DNA of 64,000 bases from Mactra quadrangularis. Taxonomy: Eukaryota; Mollusca; Bivalvia; Venerida; Mactridae. The notes beneath the pieces were generated by a model. The model did no database searches, was not told the DNA's origin, and saw only the letters and a program-made list of their open reading frames with translations. Within the stretch, counting starts at the first letter, position 1. Each line of letters starts with the position of its first letter. The DNA lies in the NCBI GenBank assembly GCA_025267735.1, contig CM046299.1, positions 34,610,887 to 34,674,886 of the forward strand, read 5' to 3'. Both the position numbers and the translations under genes were made by a program. This document shows positions 61,601-64,000 of the stretch, piece after piece.

Positions 61601-63020
61601 AGTATTTATCAATTCAAGAATATTAGTGATCATATGATAGATTTAACTTTTATTTCTGTACATATTTAACTTTGCTTTAATTTGATTTTTTTTCACTCAA
61701 AAAATATAACGATCGGACCCGGGTACGAAAGTTATCGAGGACGAATGTTTCACGAGTCCATCGCCTTTTTTCAGGTCAAATATATGATCTAATCAATTAT
61801 GTTATTAAGAAACCATTATGAAATGAACGGGGTTTTAATTTCTGCATTTAATAGCCACAATATATCATTTTATACTAGCGTACAATCGTAATAATCGAAT
61901 AATAGTGAAAAAACGGACTGTTAACGAAAATTTACTTTATCAATTTCGTCCCCAATGTGTGACAAATGCAATTGTTTGTAAACTAAAATTTGACTGCTTT
62001 GCTAACTAACTGATAAGCGTATCGATTAATGTCTGAACTGGTTACCATTATCACAAATAGCGAGCGCGTGGATAGTGTCCATGACGTAACGAATCTATTT
62101 TTAGTAACACTTAGTAACACTTTTTGTCATTTTTACTCGCCATCGAACGTACGTATTTTTGAACAAAGGTTCATTTTATATGTGTCGTTTTAGACTGAAC
62201 TTAAAATTAATCTTTTTTCTTTTGATATAAGCAGCAAATGATTTTACGAGGGGAAAATGGTATGCTAGCATTGTTTTGAGGACATGTGAAAAACTCGCTT
62301 CCGCGCCGAGCCTTTACCCTTTCGCATGGCCGACTGCACATTGTATTGTTTAAGTTAGGGGTACAATTAGTGGGTCAAGCGTGTTATTTAATCCTCGCCA
62401 ACGTGTCGTAAACATAATTTGCTAGTCACGGTCGTAAAACTGCCCAAGGCAACGTTCTACTGGAGCCTGTTAGATCATTACGTACTGTCGATCCTGATTG
62501 GCTAATCGACTTTCGATGTTGAGGAACGACGCTCTGATTTGCTGTGGGTGTAAACTAGGCGGAGCGTAATCAATAATTGACGTCGACACGATATTATTCA
62601 AACACCGAAATCGGAAATACTCGGCGAAGTGGACTTCTCCTTAAAGTTTTGATAGGGCGAAATGGTAACACACAAGGCGACATTATCGCCCGAATCGCCC
62701 TCGCGGCCGAGCCCTGCTATAAAATATATTACAATAACAATAAAGTATTCACTTTGTATTTTTTCCTCAAGGTCTAAAGATTACAAAAATATGATAAAAT
62801 ATTCAGATGGTATATACTATTGTGTTCAATAAAACTTATTTATAATTGACAAATAACTACATTGCACGTTTTATGACAATATATGATGGTAAAAAGTATT
62901 GATTATGATGTATGTATATTTCTAGAATAATTAAGATAATACACACCTATGATTCATCCAATGTGGTATATTATAATCATCACCTACTTCAGCTAATGTC
63001 TTCTGATTCTTACTGTGAAA
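10196..63020 (-). CDS. DEPDC5: DEPDC5/Iml1, GATOR1 complex subunit (27 exons, N-terminus outside window)
   Basis: DEPDC5 with NPRL2 and NPRL3 forms GATOR1, the GTPase-activating complex for RagA/B that restrains mTORC1 at the lysosome when amino acids are scarce. Twenty-seven exons read right to left join in frame into 1182 codons and a TGA stop. In this fragment, about residues 1-400 are the low-complexity linker following SABA, 410-700 the SHEN region (Rag-contacting in the human complex), 735-822 the DEP domain and 823-1182 the C-terminal domain. Diagnostic stretches shared with vertebrate DEPDC5 are [51 protein letters not shown] and WRSANTGDE. The human protein is about 1600 residues, so roughly 420 N-terminal residues are missing to the right. 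Intron phases all match and no stop or frameshift was found. Assignment is by remembered family similarity, not by a search. Confidence 0.96.
10950..11100 (+). mobile_element. SINE family B, internal fragment
   Basis: Matches the body of the 31444-31754 SINE (TAGGGCAGTTGTCAGTCACT and CTAAATCCAGAGATTTAGCC) but lacks the tRNA-like head and the tail. Confidence 0.7.
11161..11530 (-). repeat. Duplicated tRNA-like SINE fragment
   Basis: Two copies (about 11170-11300 and 11398-11530) of a minus-strand tRNA-like head with GGTTCGAATCT-type B-box and a shared flank (GCCATAAAAGCTAGCTTGAA). A local duplication or two tandem insertions. Confidence 0.6.
11520..11890. repeat. Dispersed ~170-base repeat, two tandem copies
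   Basis: The block GTAGACATGTGTGAAGTTT...ATATAAAAATGTTGCA...CTTAACCAAGAA occurs twice here and again at 58380-59060. It ends in both places with a stretch leading to GAGCTAAAAA-type sequence. Confidence 0.7.
11983..12043 (-). CDS. DEPDC5: DEPDC5 exon, C-terminal domain
   Basis: 19 codons, [14 protein letters not shown], equivalent to human MHLFQEAIAH. Acceptor TTTATAG, donor GTGAGT. Confidence 0.93.
12044..13317. other. DEPDC5 intron, no recognised element
   Basis: Only a short (AAT)n run near 12246-12266 stands out. No coding signal or inverted repeat was recognised. The next two introns (13484-14291 and 14456-15448) are equally plain. Confidence 0.6.
13318..13483 (-). CDS. DEPDC5: DEPDC5 exon, C-terminal domain
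   Basis: 55 codons containing [13 protein letters not shown] and [16 protein letters not shown], a signature of the DEPDC5 C-terminal domain. Acceptor TTATAG, donor GTATAT. Confidence 0.97.
14292..14455 (-). CDS. DEPDC5: DEPDC5 exon, C-terminal domain
   Basis: 54 codons with [16 protein letters not shown] (human TLDVDVNNRTDRLEW) and [15 protein letters not shown] (human NAAFEIKLHWMAVTA). Acceptor ATTTCAG, donor GTAATA. Confidence 0.96.
15449..15655 (-). CDS. DEPDC5: DEPDC5 exon, C-terminal domain
   Basis: 68 codons; [14 protein letters not shown] matches human RKWFEVAFVAEELV. Acceptor GCTTCAG, donor GTGAGT. Confidence 0.95.
16130..16808. repeat. 55-base minisatellite, left block
   Basis: About 12 copies of a 55-base unit built on ACATGGCGGACCGACAAACA, AATCCTGTAAAATATGGGAT and AACTGTCACTGTGA. 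Copies differ at several fixed positions. Sits in the DEPDC5 intron between 15655 and 19437 and continues at 17953. Confidence 0.95.
16809..17952. mobile_element. hAT-like element inserted in the minisatellite
   Basis: Starts AGGGCTGCGTATTG and ends TTACAGCC(CT); the right end reverse complement is AGGGCTGTAACGATTC, a common hAT-type terminus. CTGTCACT is present at both junctions (16801-16808, 17953-17960), so the flanking array resumes where it stopped. Sub-terminal zones are rich in CGATACGAT-type motifs on both sides. No long reading frame: non-autonomous. Confidence 0.85.
17953..19150. repeat. 55-base minisatellite, right block
   Basis: About 21 more copies of the same unit. Variants (CGACAATTAAATCC, CCGCAAACA, CTGCCAAAC versus CTGTGAAAC) recur in blocks, which suggests multi-unit duplications. 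The last copies decay near 19150. Confidence 0.95.
19437..19545 (-). CDS. DEPDC5: DEPDC5 exon, DEP domain (second half)
   Basis: 36 codons, [14 protein letters not shown] then [13 protein letters not shown], the beta-hairpin end of the DEP fold (human TFIYGFYFYKIV). Acceptor ATTTTAG, donor GTAAGA. Confidence 0.97.
19611..19950. repeat. TTAGGGCC-rich repeat
   Basis: TTTAGGGCCTTTCA-like motifs recur at about 19611, 19855, 19878, 19895 and 19927 in direct orientation. Possibly a degraded MITE; boundaries unclear. Confidence 0.4.
20294..20426 (-). CDS. DEPDC5: DEPDC5 exon, DEP domain (first half)
   Basis: 44 codons with [17 protein letters not shown], the helix-turn core of the DEP domain (human [17 protein letters not shown]), followed by [10 protein letters not shown]. 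Acceptor ACTTCAG, donor GTACAG. Confidence 0.97.
20590..21000. repeat. Diverged copy of the 32-37 kb tandem family
   Basis: Contains CATAATCAATAGGTCAAAT, ACCCATAGGATATCC and a GAAAGACAGATGGACAAACA tail, echoing units of the 32155-37143 element. Much degraded. Confidence 0.4.
21183..21251 (-). CDS. DEPDC5: DEPDC5 exon
   Basis: 22 codons ([20 protein letters not shown]...) leading into the DEP domain. Acceptor ATTTTAG; donor CA|GTAATT, just before an in-frame TAA, so the splice is needed to continue the protein. Confidence 0.84.
21739..25255. mobile_element. 3.5-kb element with AAAAAGTAGGG sub-terminal repeats
   Basis: Terminal inverted repeat CAGACTGTCAAGTG / CACTTGACAGCCTG (13 of 14 matching). 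Both ends carry several AAAAAGTAGGG motifs. Flanks (CAGGGA and TCAGGA) are similar but give no exact duplication. It contains the hAT element at 22124-23318. No transposase frame recognised. Confidence 0.65.
22124..23318. mobile_element. hAT element with CGATA-rich ends
   Basis: Ends TAGGGCTCTATATCGG and CCGGTGTAGAGCACTA (13 of 16 inverted matches), with an exact 8-base duplication CTTATCAC at 22116-22123 and 23319-23326. Sub-terminal ATCGATACGATATTCG-type motifs on both sides. No transposase frame remains. Confidence 0.88.
25676..25728 (-). CDS. DEPDC5: DEPDC5 exon
   Basis: 17 codons plus two bases ([17 protein letters not shown]). Acceptor ATTTCAG, donor GTATAT. The long disordered insert of vertebrate DEPDC5 before the DEP domain is much shorter here. 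Confidence 0.83.
26522..26645 (-). CDS. DEPDC5: DEPDC5 exon
   Basis: 41 codons from CDIYEERN to [13 protein letters not shown], equivalent to human CDIYGDRP...FVRFVEGLNRIRR. Acceptor TTTCTAG, donor GTAAGT. Confidence 0.95.
27049..27131 (-). CDS. DEPDC5: DEPDC5 exon
   Basis: Begins [15 protein letters not shown], equivalent to human SLKFWRTRFLLLPAC, then [12 protein letters not shown]. Acceptor ACTCAG, donor GTATAT. Confidence 0.97.
27230..28170. mobile_element. Dispersed element with internal ~175-base tandem repeats
   Basis: Begins CCACATTAAAGCCGGATTTT and ends AAAAGTCCGGCTAAAAA (imperfect inverted ends). Inside, a unit with GGGAAATAATCCATAATTAA and GGTAGAGTTG recurs about three times. A shorter relative lies at 37208-37572. 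Confidence 0.65.
28453..28660 (+). mobile_element. tRNA-derived SINE, family A
   Basis: Head AGCAGTAGTCCAGAGGTAGG, B-box GGTTCGCATCC, then AAGAAATTTACC and a body shared with the minus-strand copies at 862 and 41478. Not a functional tRNA: the acceptor and anticodon arms do not close. Confidence 0.8.
28810..28984 (-). CDS. DEPDC5: DEPDC5 exon, SHEN region
   Basis: 58 codons containing YRYRFQAPD and [17 protein letters not shown], nearly identical to vertebrate [17 protein letters not shown]. Acceptor TTACAG, donor GTGAGA. Confidence 0.97.
29149..29407. mobile_element. Small MITE with 27-base inverted ends
   Basis: GCTCATTTAGGATAACTTGA continuing GACAAA at the left is matched by TTTGTCTCAAGTTATCCTAA continuing ACGAGC at the right. 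A shorter copy with the same ends is at 29659-29736, and a single end-like motif occurs at about 24219-24235. Confidence 0.7.
29921..30295. repeat. Dispersed repeat, copy 1
   Basis: Shares AAGGTCACG, ATTCATGACG-like, CTACGTCA(G/T)GCAATTTGAAA and CATTGATTGGTCGACACAAA with 57235-57515. Ends near a (AAATA)n run, as a retroposon might. Confidence 0.65.
30317..30402 (-). CDS. DEPDC5: DEPDC5 exon, SHEN region
   Basis: Encodes [20 protein letters not shown], corresponding to human SMGRTFHKVTL...MITVTRY. The acceptor is probably CTTGAAG, with a poor pyrimidine tract, so the exact 5' edge is the least certain part. Donor GTATAG. Confidence 0.92.
31010..31162 (-). CDS. DEPDC5: DEPDC5 exon, SHEN region
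   Basis: Exactly 51 codons, starting GFQLIT (human GYQIIV) and ending in the basic SRPREDRE. Acceptor ATTTCAG, donor GTAAGT. Confidence 0.93.
31444..31754 (+). mobile_element. tRNA-derived SINE, family B (complete)
   Basis: A-box TAGCTCAGTTGG, B-box GGTTTGATTCC, body with AAATCCAGAGATTTAGCC, 3' end ACAATGTGTTGCTACGGCG and a CAAACAAACAAACA tail. Longest and cleanest copy in the window. Confidence 0.88.
32155..37143. mobile_element. 5-kb tandem-repeat element with inverted ATACGCCCG ends
   Basis: The left edge has TTATACGCCCG (near 32180) and the right edge CGGGCGTATAA (near 37131). Between them about 20 units of roughly 145 bases carry TGTGACCTTGACCTTTGACC, GGGGCCCCAAAACC, GAACCTAGGTACA and GTTATTGTC. 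A different spacer (TTTGCCATTTTGACTTT) recurs about every 640 bases, giving a higher-order period. It ends in (GACGGACAGACG)n at 37063-37096. Interrupted by the element at 34355-35590. Minus-strand frames of 80-130 codons here are repeat artefacts. Confidence 0.85.
34355..35590. mobile_element. Transposon with 15-base perfect inverted ends
   Basis: CAGTCTTTGCGAATA at 34355-34369 and its exact complement at 35576-35590. The host repeat is interrupted between GTACGT (34349-34354) and GTACAT (35591-35596), a 6-base duplication with one change. Sub-terminal GTCCGGTAA / TTTACCAGACC motifs. Inside, 35224-35421 is an acidic frame after a splice-acceptor-like GTTGCAG, followed by AATAAA at 35444. Superfamily not recognised. 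Confidence 0.8.
37208..37572. mobile_element. Short copy of the 27.2-kb element
   Basis: Shares ACCACATTAAAGCCGGATTT at the left, GGGAAATAATCCATAATTAA inside and GTGCGGCTAAAAATC at the right with 27230-28170, but has one internal unit only. Confidence 0.65.
37724..37817 (-). CDS. DEPDC5: DEPDC5 exon, SHEN region
   Basis: 31 codons ending [15 protein letters not shown], matching human QQVFEEFICQRLMQ. Acceptor TTTCAG, donor GTATGT, ends in phase 0. Confidence 0.95.
39207..40022. repeat. 48-base minisatellite, 17 copies
   Basis: 17 units of ACCACAGAGACAGAGGAGTA + CACATATCCACTCTGTGACT + ACCAGAGA, almost identical; differences are single bases (TACACA/TACATA, GAGTAC/GAGAAC, GAGACA/GATACA). Because 48 is divisible by three, frames stay open on both strands (up to 348 codons), but the array lies inside a DEPDC5 intron and has no splice or start context. 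Confidence 0.97.
40394..40538 (-). CDS. DEPDC5: DEPDC5 exon, start of SHEN region
   Basis: 47 codons beginning [20 protein letters not shown], one of the best-conserved DEPDC5 blocks, followed by DYSLLPDD. Acceptor TTTATAG, donor GTAAGT. Confidence 0.96.
41478..41726 (-). mobile_element. tRNA-derived SINE, family A
   Basis: Minus-strand copy aligned with 862-1105 along its whole length, including the head B-box (GGGTTTGATCC) and the AAGTGTGGTTTAAAG end. Confidence 0.75.
42752..42912. repeat. 40-base tandem repeat, ~4 copies
   Basis: Unit AACACTGTTTTAAATATAAA + ATGTTGGTGTAGTTATCAAA; the first two copies are identical, later ones diverge. Confidence 0.85.
43220..43333 (-). CDS. DEPDC5: DEPDC5 exon
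   Basis: 37 codons running from [11 protein letters not shown] to NFCAGI. NFCAGIS followed by VDWKSL aligns with vertebrate GFCCTVG-VDWKSL, so the exon belongs here. Its own start, GLDWRPL, echoes the VDWKSL of the next exon. Acceptor TTTACAG, donor GTAAGC. Confidence 0.9.
43513..44236. mobile_element. Foldback element, 724 bases
   Basis: Ends TACGGAGCCCCTAAAGTGAC and its complement, with inverted arms of about 60 bases (ATTTTAAAATACTTTTTTAT...). CATATC is duplicated at 43507-43512 and 44237-44242. The interior is dense in AATAATTATTTCGTTTT motifs in both orientations, and 44095-44236 repeats the whole arm pair as a compact palindrome. Confidence 0.85.
44243..46170. other. DEPDC5 intron, mostly unremarkable
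   Basis: No coding signal. Two weak mariner/Tigger-like termini: GTACAGTACAACCTCTCTTG on the minus strand near 45092-45112 and GTACAGTGGAACCCCTTTAG near 45998-46018. No paired ends were established. Confidence 0.4.
46175..46684. repeat. 56-base tandem repeat, ~9 copies
   Basis: Unit ATTATTATAATGAATACAAT + GTATGATCAATATCTGAACC + TGTTTTCAACTTTGAT. All copies but the first (GATAAAT for GATCAAT) look identical, which points to recent expansion or gene conversion. Confidence 0.97.
47742..47843 (-). CDS. DEPDC5: DEPDC5 exon
   Basis: 33 codons ending [15 protein letters not shown]. Acceptor ATTTTAG, donor GTATAT. Linker region before the SHEN domain; supported by splice sites and phase. Confidence 0.84.
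48254..48294 (-). CDS. DEPDC5: DEPDC5 micro-exon
   Basis: 41 bases, [13 protein letters not shown], acceptor ATTTTAG, donor GTATGT. Phase 1 in and phase 1 out fits the neighbouring exons exactly. No strong similarity by itself. Confidence 0.78.
48648..48807. repeat. Long perfect-like hairpin, ~78-base arms
   Basis: AAGGAATGAATGTATAGAAA... is followed after a minimal loop (GGCCGAAGGCC) by its complement ending in TTTCTATACATTCATTCCTT; two small indels only. It touches the left end of the element at 48807-50509. Confidence 0.9.
48807..50509. mobile_element. 1.7-kb element with TATAATTACAACC ends
   Basis: TATAATTACAACC at 48807-48819 and its complement at 50497-50509. Inside are an intron-like segment (GTAAGTGAATG near 49404 to TTTATTTTCAG near 49930) and AATAAA near 50259. 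No protein recognised; target duplication not resolved. Confidence 0.6.
50576..50652 (-). CDS. DEPDC5: DEPDC5 exon
   Basis: 25 codons plus two bases ([17 protein letters not shown]...). Only this frame is open; the other two hit stops at once. Acceptor TTTCTAG, donor GTAAGT. Linker sequence, assigned by phase and position. Confidence 0.85.
51138..51396 (+). mobile_element. SINE family B, 5' part (split copy)
   Basis: Head CCCGGCTAGCTCAGTCCATA, B-box GGTTCGATTC, body up to TTGACTGACCGCCGAGATG, where the mariner-like insertion begins. The remainder resumes at 52635. Confidence 0.85.
51399..52632. mobile_element. Mariner/Tigger-like element inserted in a SINE
   Basis: Ends CAGTTGATTTACGATTTTTC and (complement) CAGTCGAATTACAATAATTC are clear inverted relatives; TA on each side (51397-51398, 52633-52634) is the Tc1/mariner-type target. 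Repeated TTCGA-rich sub-terminal motifs. No transposase frame found. Confidence 0.8.
52635..52683 (+). mobile_element. SINE family B, 3' part (split copy)
   Basis: TATACAATGTGTTGCTACAG + CGTTAAACCCAACAATAAAA, the SINE 3' end separated from its head by the 1.2-kb insertion. It abuts the DEPDC5 exon at 52692, whose donor intron side it therefore occupies. Confidence 0.85.
52692..52825 (-). CDS. DEPDC5: DEPDC5 exon with acidic tract
   Basis: 44 codons beginning [12 protein letters not shown] (human GPSGEAIQIHHQ). A run built from GAT/AAT codons gives [16 protein letters not shown], an acidic low-complexity tract likely to vary in length. Acceptor TTTTTAG. The donor ATG|GTTTGA is weak, but it is the one that gives phase 0 and joins the next exon without a stop. 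Confidence 0.86.
53095..54535. repeat. CTAT-rich minisatellite, ~45 units
   Basis: Units of 29-37 bases: TCTTGCCATTGAACTACAGG plus a variable (TATC)n/(TACC)/(CAATC) stretch. The core is constant and the length changes come from the embedded tetranucleotide. A single stray core is at 56314-56340. Confidence 0.95.
54795..55007 (-). CDS. DEPDC5: DEPDC5 exon with the [12 protein letters not shown] motif
   Basis: 70 full codons. Contains [12 protein letters not shown] and [13 protein letters not shown], the most conserved short motif of the mid-region linker (human [25 protein letters not shown]). Acceptor AATTTAG, donor GTAATT. Confidence 0.96.
56019..56275 (-). CDS. DEPDC5: DEPDC5 exon, serine-rich linker
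   Basis: 85 codons of disordered linker, including [20 protein letters not shown], similar in composition and position to the serine-rich vertebrate linker. Acceptor ATTTCAG, donor GTAAGA. It ends with one base that is completed to Gly by the exon at 54795-55007. Confidence 0.9.
56391..56670 (-). mobile_element. tRNA-derived SINE, family B
   Basis: Minus-strand full-length copy: head AGCTAGCTTAGTTGG-like at the right, GGCTAAATC-like body, and TACAATGTGTTGCTATGGTG at the left end. Confidence 0.82.
57235..57515. repeat. Dispersed repeat, copy 2
   Basis: Same family as 29921-30295, with CATTGATTGGTCGACACAAA followed by GGTCATCTCGACGTGACC. One internal stretch is expanded relative to copy 1. 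Confidence 0.65.
57570..57672 (-). CDS. DEPDC5: DEPDC5 exon
   Basis: Encodes an acidic patch (SGDDDNFPF) and [14 protein letters not shown], nearly identical to the vertebrate VDYDAYDAQVFRLP segment. Acceptor ATTACAG, donor GTAAGT. Two bases, 33 codons, two bases. Confidence 0.94.
58380..59060. repeat. Dispersed ~170-base repeat with nested GGGGGTAT element
   Basis: Copies of the 11520-11890 repeat (GGGCCATAA, AGACATGTGTGAGGTTT, AATGTTGCACCTAAAAACTT). Between about 58688 and 58940 it is interrupted by a piece with GATACCCCCGC / GCGGGGGTATA ends and an ACGCACGTACGCACACACGC run; ATAAAA flanks both junctions. Confidence 0.7.
59353..59392 (-). CDS. DEPDC5: DEPDC5 micro-exon
   Basis: A 40-base exon ([13 protein letters not shown] plus one base) between acceptor GTTATAG and donor GTAGGA. 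It is lysine-rich linker sequence; the call rests on phase continuity with both neighbours and on position rather than strong similarity. Confidence 0.82.
59743..59883. repeat. Hairpin with ~60-base arms
   Basis: CATTTTACTGTACAATACGG at the left and its complement at the right, continuing through ATATATTTGGA and AAGTCATATTGGA around a loop of about 16 bases. A MITE-like foldback. Confidence 0.8.
60648..60692 (+). other. GCCGAAACGTCGG retroelement-end motif
   Basis: CTTGAAAAAGGC, then GCCGAAACGTCGG and (ATAA)n. Same layout as the motif after the Penelope-like frame at 2702-2746, so probably a 3' remnant of a related element. Confidence 0.5.
60783..60861 (-). CDS. DEPDC5: DEPDC5 exon
   Basis: Acceptor TTTTCAG, donor GTAAGT. 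Encodes FYTSKNQ followed by [10 protein letters not shown], matching the vertebrate SFYTSKSQ...TPRIKL stretch. One base plus 26 codons, ending in phase 0. Confidence 0.93.
61150..62716. mobile_element. 1.57-kb transposon with CAGGGCTC ends
   Basis: CAGGGCTC at the left and GAGCCCTG at the right are perfect inverted ends; CTATAA is present at both flanks (61144-61149, 62717-62722). GC and CpG content rise at both ends. The termini resemble hAT elements but the duplication is 6 rather than 8 bases. No transposase frame recognised. Confidence 0.75.
62947..63020 (-). CDS. DEPDC5: DEPDC5 exon (first in window)
   Basis: Encodes residues 1-24 of the visible fragment, including [12 protein letters not shown], which is almost identical to vertebrate DEPDC5. 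Acceptor TATAG, donor GTGTGT. It opens in phase 0 and leaves two bases of a codon completed as Ser by the next exon. The preceding exon (ending near PLFK in vertebrates) is not visible up to 64000. Confidence 0.93.
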
Positions 63021-63049
63021 CTATAATATAAATATCATATAAAACTTTA

Positions 63050-63327
63050 TTTATTTATTTTGTTGGGTTTAACGCCATACCAACACATTGTATAGGTCAT
63101 ATAACTGCGTCCAGCGCACCTAACCTAGCTTTCCTAGACCCTTGTCTATAACCAGTACTCACCTACCCTTCCACAAGGCTGGAAACTTCTCTATATACAT
63201 TGTTAGTGGAGGAAAATTGACATAACTGTCAAATTTTCATGGAAGGGTTCAACCTCCCTTGGTGGGATTCGAACCCATACCCCCTAGATTTAAATCCTGG
63301 TGTGCTACCAACTGCGCTACCAACCCA
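63050..63327 (-). mobile_element. tRNA-derived SINE with family-B tail but a different head
   Basis: Right end reads (complement) TTGGTAGCGCAGTTGGTAGC with B-box GGGTTCGAATCCC; left end has the TACAATGTGTTGGTATGGCG + TTAAACCCAACA tail shared with family B, then (AAAT)n. The body differs from family B, so only the 3' module is shared. Confidence 0.8.
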
Positions 63328-64000
63328 CTTTATATAAAACAATATATATAAATATATATAATTACAAAACAATATATAATATCATAATCATTTTAACACA
63401 ACTTATACTGTATACAATCTTAAATTTCAACAAAATGATACAAGATCATGTGTCAAATGTTTATTTTTGTGCATACTTTATGTATCATTATCTATAGATC
63501 TACAGTTGTTTTAGTTATTGGGTATACATGTTTACCATTCTATACGAAGTCAATGAAAACATCTCCATACTAACACACAAAACTCATCACACAAATCAGC
63601 ATTTTGGTACATACAGAATATAGTGCATCGTATGGAGACAAAATCATTGTAAATTTTTATGTTTTTGATACATTCATCACTAAATTGTTTAAACTATAGG
63701 AATATCAATCCATAGATATAAAGAATGTTTAAACCTCAATGGGTATCTATCTATAATACCGTGTATTCTACTTTTGTTTTCAAATGGATGTGTAAAGAAT
63801 GACAAATGTAAAACACTTTAAGTATAGAGGTAAAAGGATCACTTTAAATTTTTTTGTCACATGTAACATATATACATATACATGTAATATATATTGGATA
63901 TCAATATTATATCTATTAGCCACAATAAAAATATTCAATATGTTCAGTACAGTTGGATTTGGAAATGATTATGGAATGTAAACTTTACCAGATGTTTTCA
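63328..64000. other. DEPDC5 intron at right edge
   Basis: AT-rich with ATATA runs; no DEPDC5 exon identified, so the next upstream exon lies beyond the window. Confidence 0.5.

Noticed and set aside
28453..63327. tRNA-like A/B boxes at several places
   Set aside because: They head SINEs; arms do not form a complete cloverleaf and each is followed by a SINE body.

Overview
This window is animal nuclear DNA: AT-rich, with genes split into many short GT-AG exons, long introns packed with transposable elements, tRNA-derived SINEs and minisatellites, and no bacterial-style operons. The repeats (GIY-YIG Penelope-like element, hAT-like elements, a CR1/RTE-type LINE tail, SINEs ending in ACAATGTGTTGCTA, and the ACCTTGACCTTTGACC tandem family) suggest a lophotrochozoan, most likely a bivalve mollusc. 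That placement is an inference; no marker gene fixes the species.

The main gene is DEPDC5 (Iml1), the large subunit of GATOR1, on the minus strand from 63020 down to 10196. I assembled 27 exons by hand. All introns are GT-AG, all phases agree, and the 3549 coding bases give 1182 codons plus a stop. They cover roughly the C-terminal three quarters of the protein: the linker after the SABA domain, the SHEN region, the DEP domain and the C-terminal domain. The N-terminal exons lie beyond the right edge.

Downstream on the same strand (1180-6554) are two exons of ELP3, the catalytic Elongator subunit. One lies between the radical-SAM and acetyltransferase domains; the other carries the acetyl-CoA loop of the acetyltransferase. 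I could not find the connecting exon (about 80 residues) between them, nor any upstream exon, and the second exon seems to lose frame near its end. This locus is therefore rearranged, pseudogenised or misassembled.

Layout: 1-6.6 kb ELP3 remnants with a Penelope-like fragment, a LINE tail and nested MITEs; 7.6-8.9 kb a hAT element with 8-bp target duplications and a transposase C-terminus; 10.2-63.0 kb DEPDC5. Its introns hold a 55-bp minisatellite split by a hAT-like element (16.1-19.1 kb), a three-level nested insertion (21.7-25.5 kb), a 5-kb higher-order tandem element with an inserted transposon (32.2-37.1 kb), a 17-copy 48-bp minisatellite (39.2-40.0 kb), a 724-bp foldback element (43.5-44.2 kb), a 56-bp array (46.2-46.7 kb), a large hairpin plus a 1.7-kb element (48.6-50.5 kb), a SINE split by a mariner-like element (51.1-52.7 kb) and a CTAT-rich minisatellite (53.1-54.5 kb).

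Everything was read by eye. Family assignments rest on recognised protein motifs or on terminal repeats with target duplications; no database search was run.
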